A DNA stretch of 64,000 bases. Origin: Planctomycetes bacterium GWF2_41_51. Lineage in GTDB: Bacteria > Planctomycetota > Phycisphaerae > Sedimentisphaerales > UBA12454. Made by a program: the position numbers and the translations under genes. The stretch spans positions 1 to 64,000 of the forward strand of contig MHXZ01000053.1 of NCBI GenBank assembly GCA_001825665.1, written 5' to 3'. The notes beneath the pieces were generated by a model that saw nothing but the letters and a program-made list of their open reading frames with translations, made no database searches and was not told where the DNA came from. Position 1 is the first letter of the stretch; every line of letters begins with the position of its first letter. Shown here in pieces: positions 1 through 8,519 of this stretch.

Positions 1-84
1 GCACGAACTGCTGCCCGATGAGTGGGCCAAACAGCGAGCCGCGGAAAAATAACAATTCACCATCGCCACAAAAATTCCAAAAAC

Positions 85-1434
85 TCACCGGACGCTTACG
101 ATTAAACGAGACTTTCCAATCCCCGGCATACCCTGAATTCGAATTAATCTTGGATCGCCTTTTTGTACTTTTTCCCATGCCTTTTGAATTGTTTTCAATT
201 CTTTTTCACGTCCAACCAATGGGAATTTTTCCGCGTACTTGTGGTCAAATATAGTAAGTATATGTTTGTCGCTGATTACCTGGTATGCCGTAATTTTGGA
301 ATTGGAATTTAAGTGGTCGATTTCTCTACAGTCAAAGAAATTTCTCACAATAGAGTAAGTGTGATCGCTTATCACTACTTTATAACTGCAGTTTAAAGCT
401 TCAAGTTTCTCAATTGTGTGCAGCGCTCTGGTGCTGTGGATATTGTTTTTTGCCTGATCTATGCTGAAATTTTGCACCACTGTTTCAAAGGAATGTACAA
501 TAAGATAAATCTCCGGCGGCAATTGCTTATTGGATTGTTGATGCTGCCTGATTCGTTCAAAACTTTGTAGTATTTGTAAAGCGCTTTTGACAGCAGTTCT
601 GGCGTGTGAATCTATCACGTGCGGATAGCCAAAATGTGCTCTTAATGTGTCATCGTGTTCCGGCTCTATTATACCCTGGTTGTGTTTAATCGCACGTTGA
701 TATGCTTTTTTATAAGGTGTGAGCATTCGACGCGATAACTCATCGTCTGGAGTCTGTGCTAGCTTGAAAATACATTCAAGACGAGTTAATTCCCAAAGCT
801 CTTCTTTAAGCAGAGGCGGCAACGAATTCGTTTCATTTAAAATTTTTTTAGAGGGTATCCTTGATATTTTTTCATATCCAGTGTCTGACTTTTTTATAAC
901 TGAATTTGGTTCAGTCAGAACGGAAATTCTTTTGTGGTGCTCATGTGAAGATACCTTTTGTGATTTTATTTTTGTTTGAACTGCGTTCATCCAGAGATCA
1001 TCTTTGATCTGCGGATTTTGGCAGGATATTTCTTGTGCTAAATTATAGATATCTCTTCGATATTTGGTAAAGATAAGTTTGATAGAAAAACTATTTTGGT
1101 CTTTTTCTAAAAAAGATAAACTTACCGGAGGACGCCAACCAATTCTGCAACATGTCGGCAATAACCAATTAGTATTAATATGAGAACTATCTTTTTCAAT
1201 TGTGCCTGGTGCTCGGTCTTTATATTCGAGCTTCATTTTGTCACAATATTTCTGTAATTGTTCACGCGAGATCTCAGCGTGTCCATTAACGGCACTGTAT
1301 ATGTCTAATGCTATAAGTAAATGAAAATGAAAAGAGTCTTTCTCTTCTTCTGGAAGATTCTTTGTTAACCATTGCACAAGCTCATGGCATTTTGATTTAT
1401 CTACTATTTGCGGAAGAACTTTATCTACTGTCAC
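85..1434 (-). CDS. Degenerate class III cyclase-like domain + AAA/NACHT-type ATPase, apparently frameshifted just after Walker A
   Basis: Cyclase-like stretch (GIIEPEHDDTLRAHFGYPHVIDSHARTAVKSALQIL), then FPLVGREKEL...GMPGIGKSR (Walker A). Stop occurs a few codons later. Minus-strand continuation in another frame reads ...FNRKRPVSFWNFCGDGELLFFRGSLFGPLIGQQFV to the window edge. Confidence 0.6.
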   Translation of the reverse strand: MTVDKVLPQIVDKSKCHELVQWLTKNLPEEEKDSFHFHLLIALDIYSAVNGHAEISREQLQKYCDKMKLEYKDRAPGTIEKDSSHINTNWLLPTCCRIGWRPPVSLSFLEKDQNSFSIKLIFTKYRRDIYNLAQEISCQNPQIKDDLWMNAVQTKIKSQKVSSHEHHKRISVLTEPNSVIKKSDTGYEKISRIPSKKILNETNSLPPLLKEELWELTRLECIFKLAQTPDDELSRRMLTPYKKAYQRAIKHNQGIIEPEHDDTLRAHFGYPHVIDSHARTAVKSALQILQSFERIRQHQQSNKQLPPEIYLIVHSFETVVQNFSIDQAKNNIHSTRALHTIEKLEALNCSYKVVISDHTYSIVRNFFDCREIDHLNSNSKITAYQVISDKHILTIFDHKYAEKFPLVGREKELKTIQKAWEKVQKGDPRLIRIQGMPGIGKSRLIVSVR

Positions 1435-1513
1435 TTTCCAGACTCCTTTAAGTTTGTGTTATATTATGAATGATTATTTACTTGTTTTCAAGCTTTTTTT
1501 AATGTTTCAGAGC

Positions 1514-1541
1514 AGTAATTACCGGTTTTTTGGTAATTACT
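1514..1541. promoter_or_regulatory. Inverted repeat AGTAATTACC-GGTTTTTT-GGTAATTACT in divergent intergenic region
   Basis: Perfect 10-bp arms between divergent genes at 1434(-) and 1650(+). Confidence 0.6.
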
Positions 1542-1565
1542 AACTCCTTGCAAATTAAGGAGTTA
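1541..1565. promoter_or_regulatory. Second inverted repeat TAACTCCTT-gcaaatt-AAGGAGTTA
   Basis: Perfect 9-bp arms, abutting the first repeat. Confidence 0.6.
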
Positions 1566-1649
1566 TGGTAATTTCTCTCTTGCAATTGGTTTTAAATTTA
1601 ATTAAAATGTGTCGTGTAATCGACAAAACGATTCTTTAATAGAAAAGGA

Positions 1650-2750
1650 ATGGAAAGAATGAAGAATTTAGAAAAAACAAATCAGTCTGAGCCGCCCAGA
1701 TACATATCATTTTATAGGCAGGATTTGCAGTTTATCGCAGCCAAAACTAATACTTTTAATGATTATGAACATGGTTTTTCACTCTTTGGATTCAGTACCT
1801 ATGGCGGCAACATGGTTTGTATGCTTGCAGTAAGCGGTGCTCCAAACGCGATACGCAGTTCTGTACATTTCCAGGACGATCCTGAGTTTATCATGAAAGT
1901 CAGCCGATATCTTTTCGACAACTATGGAATCCAATATATTGGCAACGCGCATTCACATCATGATCTTAATATCCTGCATCCCAGTGGAGACGACAGGCTT
2001 CAGATTCATAATGTTGCGGTTAAGAACCATATAAAATCTTTAGCCCAGATTATATTGACTTATGAGTATTATCTTAACAACCCCAATTGCCAGAAGCCGA
2101 TGAAAAATGGAAAGCAACTTCACATTGGTGAAAACAGTACAATAATGAAAAAAATAATCCCATTTTATTCTCATAAAAAAAAAGTTCGCCATATCCGTTT
2201 TAATTCCTATATTTACCCGGATGCTCAAATAGAAAATTATCAGCCGGCAAAAATAAAACTGCTTGAAGGAGTAAATCCAATACGTCAACAATTGCGCGGT
2301 ACCGAACTTGGGGAATTTATCGATGTTTGTGAAAAGGATAACCTTCCTTTTGAGAGGGTATTGATTGATAAATATATTGCAGAGTCGAATGAGAATGTTT
2401 CTGAACTGCCGGAAGTTCTTTCGGACAAGTTATTGACTTTGCCGGAAGAAGTCCTGGAAAAGTCACAAATAGAATCAATTGGGTCTCATCTGAAAATTTC
2501 ATTTGTTTTCGATAGATATACGTTTTCAGCGATGTATGGTACTTCCAATGATTGTCCCTTCGAGAAAATCGAAGTAATTTCTGATAACCAGGCAATAGAT
2601 CTAACAAAATATGTCAGGAAGTTAATCAACTCTGACAATTTATTAGATGTCTGTAGGGCTACGTTGAAAGTTATGCAGCAAAAATTTGGTGTTTATTGTC
2701 GTAATGATTTTGAAATGCTAAATAATAGCAAAATTTTAGGAGATTTATAA
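1650..2750 (+). CDS. JAB/MPN (JAMM) metallopeptidase domain protein
   Basis: YEHGFSLFG (candidate Glu) and GNAHSHHDLNILHPSGDD (HxH...SxxD) match the prokaryotic JAB signature. Confidence 0.8.
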   Translation: MERMKNLEKTNQSEPPRYISFYRQDLQFIAAKTNTFNDYEHGFSLFGFSTYGGNMVCMLAVSGAPNAIRSSVHFQDDPEFIMKVSRYLFDNYGIQYIGNAHSHHDLNILHPSGDDRLQIHNVAVKNHIKSLAQIILTYEYYLNNPNCQKPMKNGKQLHIGENSTIMKKIIPFYSHKKKVRHIRFNSYIYPDAQIENYQPAKIKLLEGVNPIRQQLRGTELGEFIDVCEKDNLPFERVLIDKYIAESNENVSELPEVLSDKLLTLPEEVLEKSQIESIGSHLKISFVFDRYTFSAMYGTSNDCPFEKIEVISDNQAIDLTKYVRKLINSDNLLDVCRATLKVMQQKFGVYCRNDFEMLNNSKILGDL

Positions 2751-3190
2751 TGTCACTGGCAAATTCATTAAGATTAAGGCTGGATTTGGAAATAAATCTT
2801 ATCAAAGAACAGTTTGGCTCAGATTTTGAATTAATTTTTGACCAATATTCCGACCCTTATTTTACGGGGTGGGTGACCACCAGTTACGGCGGAAATCAAT
2901 ATAAATTAACTTTGAATCTTGACCAGTCCTATCCTGACACTAAGCCGGAACTTTATATTACTCATCCGAAATTGTTGCGCAAATATGATGGTGGTTATAT
3001 AAATGATGAAGGAACATCTCATGCGTTCCATACATGGGAAAATAGTTCGGATGGATGTATTCAGATATGTCACACAGATAACTGGGATGCCTCAGCAACC
3101 TGTTTAGGAGTTCTTTTAAGAGGTTTAATGTGGCTTGAGTTTTATGATGCATATCGTCGTAACGGTGGTGACATAGACCAATACTGTTAG
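2750..3190 (+). CDS. Prokaryotic ubiquitin-conjugating E2-like protein
   Basis: YPDTKPELYITHPKL...SHAFHTWENSSDGCIQICHTDNWDASATCLGVLLRGLMWL resembles the E2/UBC core with candidate catalytic Cys in IQIC. Start codon overlaps the stop of the JAB gene. Confidence 0.8.
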   Translation: MSLANSLRLRLDLEINLIKEQFGSDFELIFDQYSDPYFTGWVTTSYGGNQYKLTLNLDQSYPDTKPELYITHPKLLRKYDGGYINDEGTSHAFHTWENSSDGCIQICHTDNWDASATCLGVLLRGLMWLEFYDAYRRNGGDIDQYC

Positions 3191-3203
3191 TGATTATTAA
3201 ACA

Positions 3204-3232
3204 TAAGGAGGTGATTTATTATGGGTGCATGA
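3204..3232 (+). promoter_or_regulatory. Near-ideal Shine-Dalgarno (TAAGGAGGTGAT) followed by 3-codon ORF ATG GGT GCA TGA
   Basis: Direct reading of 3204-3232. Confidence 0.5.
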
Positions 3233-3285
3233 AGAAAAACGTCGGTTGAAGAATGAAAATGCAACATTTTTTTAGGAGATTTGAA

Positions 3286-3474
3286 ATGTCTGAACCTGAA
3301 TTAGTAAAAAACATAATAGATAATTCCGCCAAAGGATACAGTCTCAACAATAAATTGTATTTTGACAAGCACAGTAAGAGAATCCGCCCAACAGGTTATG
3401 GCCATAATCCTGATTCTGGTCTGTCCATGAGTGCTGAAGACACCAAATTTTCGGCAACAGGAGGAATCCGATGA
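3286..3474 (+). CDS. 62-aa small protein ending in ...SATGGIR between E2 and E1 genes; candidate modifier or substrate
   Basis: Track ORF begins at 3253, but the RBS (TTAGGAGATTTGAAATG) supports a start at 3286. Stop overlaps the ThiF start (ATGA). Confidence 0.6.
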   Translation: MSEPELVKNIIDNSAKGYSLNNKLYFDKHSKRIRPTGYGHNPDSGLSMSAEDTKFSATGGIR

Positions 3475-4724
3475 TAATCCTGGATTACGACAAGGTTGCG
3501 CACTGTCTTAAAACATCCGCATATGTGACAACTCCATTTTATAGTCTTGACAATGGTGATGTCTATTCGATGATTATAGCTGGTTCCGCCGGGGTGCCTT
3601 TTTTACAAGGCGCCCTGGCTTTTTGCGATGATATTCAAAAATATGAATGTCATAAAATGCCAATGGCTGATGAGAGAATACATATAATATTTAATCACGA
3701 TGTTATTGAATCGGATAAAAATAATTTTGAGACAATATCTGATTTATGCCGCGGATGGGTGCTTAAAAATGGCAAATGGATTTTAGATGATGTCAAATGC
3801 ATCTCTGTACAGCGGCAGTTATTGTCCCGTTTCGGCGGCATAATCGAAACAGATATTATTGCCGGCAAAAAAGTATTAATTATGGGAGTAGGTTCATTTG
3901 GTTCTGATATCGCATTAGGATTGGTTAAAAGCGGAGTAACTTATTTTATATTGATTGATGATGACCGTTTTGACATACCAAATATAATGCGACATATATG
4001 CGGATTGAGTCAGGTTGGCCGGTATAAAACCAAGGCAATAGCTGATATTATTCTTGATAAAAATTCATCAGCCACAGTTACCACATTTGAAAAAAGGGTT
4101 AATCGTCAAAATAGTGAATTGCTGCGGGATTTAATTCGGTCGGCGGATATAGTTGTTTGCGCAATAGATGACCGTGACGGCAAGGTCCTGACCAACAGAC
4201 TTTGTGTAGAAGAAAATAAAACATGTATTTTCACCGGGGCTTTCAGGCGTGCTTATGGTGGTCAGATTTTGAGGGTGCATCCTCATCAGTCATTGTGTTA
4301 TCAGTGCTTTTTAAAATCTCTTCCGGAGCAGGCCGCAAATCAGGAAATTTCAAACGATCGTCAGGCAAAAGCCATTTCTTATTCAGACAGGCCTGTTCCT
4401 GTAGAACCTGGCCTTGCCAACGATATAACACCAATAACCCAGATGGTTTGCAAGCTTGTAATTCAGGAATTGCTTAAGGATAAAAACACTACATTGCGTT
4501 CACTGGATGAAGATTTGGCTGCGCCTTTATATCTTTGGTTTAACCGCAGAGAAACCGGTAGCGACCAGGAAAACTGGGAGCCTCTGGAGTTTAATTGTGA
4601 TGGCATGCATATTTTGCGCTGGTATGGTGTTGCCATAGACGCTGATCCCGCATGTCCGGTATGTGGTGACTTTTTAAAAGAGTTAGCCAGGCAACAAGGC
4701 CATAAAACATCAAACAAGGAATAA
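3471..4724 (+). CDS. ThiF/MoeB-like (E1-like) adenylyltransferase
   Basis: KKVLIMGVGSFGSDIALGLVKSGVTYFILIDDDRFDIPNIMRH plus Zn-type CYQC...CPVC pairs. Confidence 0.85.
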   Translation: MIILDYDKVAHCLKTSAYVTTPFYSLDNGDVYSMIIAGSAGVPFLQGALAFCDDIQKYECHKMPMADERIHIIFNHDVIESDKNNFETISDLCRGWVLKNGKWILDDVKCISVQRQLLSRFGGIIETDIIAGKKVLIMGVGSFGSDIALGLVKSGVTYFILIDDDRFDIPNIMRHICGLSQVGRYKTKAIADIILDKNSSATVTTFEKRVNRQNSELLRDLIRSADIVVCAIDDRDGKVLTNRLCVEENKTCIFTGAFRRAYGGQILRVHPHQSLCYQCFLKSLPEQAANQEISNDRQAKAISYSDRPVPVEPGLANDITPITQMVCKLVIQELLKDKNTTLRSLDEDLAAPLYLWFNRRETGSDQENWEPLEFNCDGMHILRWYGVAIDADPACPVCGDFLKELARQQGHKTSNKE

Positions 4725-4729
4725 GAAGC

Positions 4730-7444
4730 ATGGATTCAAAAAAATTCCACAAGTATTATGCTATCACTGAAATTCCTGATCCTTCTGATGCCAGGTATCA
4801 GGCAAGCGCGGAAGGAAATGTCCATGGCAAAATTCAGTTGGGATTTGAACAAATATACCGAACCATGGTCAATATGCCTGCGGACAGTGTATGGTTAAGA
4901 ATTATTTATCTTTACAGGCCAGTGGCAGAAGTGGGACATAAGCAAAATCGACTTTCTATTTTTATAGAGCTTTCATCTTCTGATAAATTGATTTTAAAGA
5001 ATCTTGATTGTATGTTATGTGGAGGAGTTCTAAGTCGTTTTTACGACTTAAAAGCATTTGATGTTATAAAATACGATGAGACAAAATATCCCAGTGTGTG
5101 TTATATAAAAAGACAGACCAATCTGATTGAGCCATTATATACTAATGAACTTAATCCCAGCATTCCAAAACGGTATTTTACCATATCACCTTTTGAGGCT
5201 TGTGCTGACAACAACTATCTACTTTTGGACCAAAATCTTGATAAAATTGCGGAACCGGTATTAATTTCATTGAATGCCAGTCCTGCCGATATTACAAAAT
5301 ATTTAAAGGCTCACACTGCCTACCTTGCTCAGTTATGTTTGATTAATCGTGCGTGGAGAGATGATGATGAATATGGCTTCGAATATGATGGGCATGCAAA
5401 TTGTGGTACATCAACTAAATTGGAGGCTTTGAGCTTAAGGGATCCTCTGGCGGATGATATTATTCGCCTGCAGCGAAGATTTCATGAAACCCTGCTTGAA
5501 CCTCATCTTGGATTTGAGTTTAAGGTTATGGCCGCGAATCTTTCCACCAGCCAGATGATCGCATCGACTATCTGCAATTGTGCATTTTCTGATGGTAAAT
5601 ACAGAATATATATACCTGAGAAGATTGAAGCGATGGTGCATGAGAATTTTGATATTCTTATTGAAATGGAGCAATATGCCACAGTTGAGGAATTAGCCGG
5701 TATTATGAAACTGCCAATAGCATCTGTTAATTCCCCTTTATGCATAAGGAAAAACAATGACCCCAGGCCTTTGGATGGCAATAACATAATTACCTTTGGC
5801 CATGATATCCAGGGATTTAAATATGAAGATGGGATAGTAAGGGGAATAATAAAGGATTTATTATGCAAACACCTGGCGGTGTTTGGGATGTCAGGAGGGG
5901 GGAAAACGACTTTTATGTTTAAACTCCTAATTCAATTATGGGTTCTTGGAATTCCTTTCATTTTGATTGAATGTGCAAAAAAAGAATATCGTCAATTAAA
6001 AATGTTGCAGGATCATAATGATCCGAGGGTTTGCGGGTTAGCAAGGTCGCTTCAAATATATACTCCCGGATATGACAGGGTAAGTCCTTTTCGTTTTAAT
6101 CCTCTTGACTATCCAGATGGTGTTTATCAGCTTGCCCATATCGAAAGCATCAAGTCTTGCATAGAATCATCCATACCGGTTTCCTGCGGATCTCTGCCTT
6201 CTCTTATATTCGAAGGCTTTGAGGAAGTTTATGAACGATATCAAAGTAAAGAAATCAGGCCGGTTATGGCAGATTTGATATCTCAAATTGAAAGGGTGTT
6301 TGCAACAAAAAATTATTCTTCTGATGTAAAAGCGAATATGCAAACGGTTATAGAGGTGAGGCTGAATTCTCTGGCCCGGAGCATGATAGGAAAAATATTC
6401 CAGTGCAGTGAAGGTATCGATATTGGTCAATTGGTGAAAGTTCCTTCCATTTGTGAGATTGATATATTGCAGAAAGAACATAAATGTATCAGCACTTTGT
6501 TTTTATTGAATGCGATACGTGAGTATTTTTCAATAATTCAGTCCTCAAAAAAAGATGGATTGCAGTATGTGATCATCATCGAGGAGGCTCATAATATCCT
6601 TGGCAGATCTGCGCAAAGTGTTGTTTCAGAAGATATGACAGACCCTCAGATAGGTGCAGCGGAACTGGTGTCCAATTTGTTGCTTGAATTTAGAAATCTC
6701 AAATGCGGGATTGTAATATGCAATCAGCATCCTTCAAATATTCATGAGGCGGCATCCAAAAGCGTGGGTTCCAAAATAACCTTCAGACAGACCCACTCTG
6801 ATGATCTGGACGAACTAAAAAAAGGAATGTTAATGGGCGATATAGAATCGAAGGACACAGCAAGACTAAAACCTGGGGAGGCGTATCTCTTTACTGAAGG
6901 TTATTATGGTCCTCGAAAGATTCAAACGGATAACCTTCATGATTGGTTGTACCTGAAAAATCCGCCATCAGATGATCAGTTAAGGGTTGTTCTGGAGAAA
7001 GAAAGCTGGTTCAAAATTGCCAGGGAAAAAAGAATAAGCGCGGAACTGATTCAATTGAGTGCAGCACTTGATGAATTTGAGAGTTACCGCAAAGCGGCCA
7101 TGAAGCGATTTGATGAAATTACCAGAAAGTTTATTTCAGTGCTTGATGAAAAAAACGGCATCCTGCGACAGAATCATTTATCGGAAATTTTCCAGCGGTT
7201 TAGAGGCTTGAGAAATGAAATCATCAGGAAGTTTCGTGACTTTAAAAAGGGTCCTTGGAAAACGTATTGTTATCTGGAGAAAGAATATTTGCATGAGAGT
7301 GCGGATATAGCAGCTTTTGGTTCTAAAATCTTCAATTTATATAATAACCGGACAGAGCCTAATACACGTTCATTACTACTATGTATTGAAAAGAATCTTC
7401 AAAAATTGTCATTAATTTATCATAAGGAGATATCACATGGCTAG
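4730..7444 (+). CDS. HerA/FtsK-like P-loop ATPase
   Basis: GMSGGGKTTFMFKLLIQLW (Walker A), YVIIIEEAHNILG (Walker B), LLLEFRNLKCGIVICNQHPSNI. Confidence 0.85.
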   Translation: MDSKKFHKYYAITEIPDPSDARYQASAEGNVHGKIQLGFEQIYRTMVNMPADSVWLRIIYLYRPVAEVGHKQNRLSIFIELSSSDKLILKNLDCMLCGGVLSRFYDLKAFDVIKYDETKYPSVCYIKRQTNLIEPLYTNELNPSIPKRYFTISPFEACADNNYLLLDQNLDKIAEPVLISLNASPADITKYLKAHTAYLAQLCLINRAWRDDDEYGFEYDGHANCGTSTKLEALSLRDPLADDIIRLQRRFHETLLEPHLGFEFKVMAANLSTSQMIASTICNCAFSDGKYRIYIPEKIEAMVHENFDILIEMEQYATVEELAGIMKLPIASVNSPLCIRKNNDPRPLDGNNIITFGHDIQGFKYEDGIVRGIIKDLLCKHLAVFGMSGGGKTTFMFKLLIQLWVLGIPFILIECAKKEYRQLKMLQDHNDPRVCGLARSLQIYTPGYDRVSPFRFNPLDYPDGVYQLAHIESIKSCIESSIPVSCGSLPSLIFEGFEEVYERYQSKEIRPVMADLISQIERVFATKNYSSDVKANMQTVIEVRLNSLARSMIGKIFQCSEGIDIGQLVKVPSICEIDILQKEHKCISTLFLLNAIREYFSIIQSSKKDGLQYVIIIEEAHNILGRSAQSVVSEDMTDPQIGAAELVSNLLLEFRNLKCGIVICNQHPSNIHEAASKSVGSKITFRQTHSDDLDELKKGMLMGDIESKDTARLKPGEAYLFTEGYYGPRKIQTDNLHDWLYLKNPPSDDQLRVVLEKESWFKIAREKRISAELIQLSAALDEFESYRKAAMKRFDEITRKFISVLDEKNGILRQNHLSEIFQRFRGLRNEIIRKFRDFKKGPWKTYCYLEKEYLHESADIAAFGSKIFNLYNNRTEPNTRSLLLCIEKNLQKLSLIYHKEISHG

Positions 7445-7955
7445 AAGAAAGAATTTATCTACGCGCGGTGAGATTCAGGATAACATCGCCAAACAGCATG
7501 ATGAAATGGATGAAAGTCTGGATGACCTTGGCATCAAGGCTGAAGATACAGAAACTGTAAGGGAGACCCTGGATAGTCTTGATATGGAAGGCTTTACCGC
7601 CGAAGGCAGTGTAGAAGTGGAAGATTCCATTGAAAAAGCGGAAGATGTCACGGTGGAACTATTTGATCGGGAGGATGGCAACCTCGAACAAATTATCGAA
7701 AAAGCCGAGGATTATACCGAAAAACTCGGAGAAAATCAGGAATCTGTTCAGAAGGATTTGAGCAAGGTATCAGATGCAAGCGCAGAAATTGAAACAAAAG
7801 AAACTGTAAATGAATTGGCCCATACCAAGGCCTCCGCGATAGAGGATATGGAATTCCTGGAGCAGCGGGAGAACGAGGCGAAAGAAGACCAGGATCAGAC
7901 AGAGCAGGCAAGGAAGGAACTCCAGCAGAGAATTAATTCCGGAAGGGGGAAATAA
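7437..7955 (+). CDS. Acidic predicted coiled-coil/helical protein
   Basis: Glu/Asp/Gln-rich low-complexity helical sequence; start overlaps the end of the HerA gene. Confidence 0.6.
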   Translation: MARRKNLSTRGEIQDNIAKQHDEMDESLDDLGIKAEDTETVRETLDSLDMEGFTAEGSVEVEDSIEKAEDVTVELFDREDGNLEQIIEKAEDYTEKLGENQESVQKDLSKVSDASAEIETKETVNELAHTKASAIEDMEFLEQRENEAKEDQDQTEQARKELQQRINSGRGK

Positions 7956-7958
7956 AAA

Positions 7959-8501
7959 ATGCGTTCAAGCCAGCAAGACCAAATTACAATACAGGATGTG
8001 GAATCCATTTTGCAGCATACCGAATCGTGCATCGGAAATCTTGACAGTGCGGCAGGCCAGTTGCCCAGGGTTGAGGAAGACGGAAGTTCAGAATGCCCTT
8101 TTGCCAAAGAGCTTTATGATAAAAAAGAAGAAGCTCAGAAAAAAGTCGAGGCATGTTTGAATAGGCTGCATGAATGCCACAAATGGTGCATGGAGCAGAT
8201 CAACAAATGCAAGAATAACCTGGTTATCGTATCTGCCAATGCCGACAGACTTAATGACGATTTGCCTTTACAGGATTTTACAGAAGCCGAAGTTAAGCTT
8301 TCGGCTATGTATAAAAAAGTGATTCGTCTCAATGAAAAAATTGAGAAGATGGTGAAAAAGTGTCAGAAGGCAATCCAACATGCATCACAGAAACAATTCC
8401 CTTCCGATGTGGAAGAAGACGATGAGACTTCCCAGGAGGAAAAACAGCAGCAGGAAATGGATGGATTTCTCCGCCAGATGCTTGGGAAAAATGATAAATA
8501 A
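7959..8501 (+). CDS. Predicted coiled-coil/helical protein
   Basis: Heptad-like helical composition; 3 bp after the preceding gene. Confidence 0.6.
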   Translation: MRSSQQDQITIQDVESILQHTESCIGNLDSAAGQLPRVEEDGSSECPFAKELYDKKEEAQKKVEACLNRLHECHKWCMEQINKCKNNLVIVSANADRLNDDLPLQDFTEAEVKLSAMYKKVIRLNEKIEKMVKKCQKAIQHASQKQFPSDVEEDDETSQEEKQQQEMDGFLRQMLGKNDK

Positions 8502-8519
8502 TTGTTTTTTACTATTATT

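Noticed and set aside
1650-4724. Interpreting the JAB-E2-E1 set as type II CBASS
   Set aside because: No CD-NTase or effector gene adjacent; the partners present are different.
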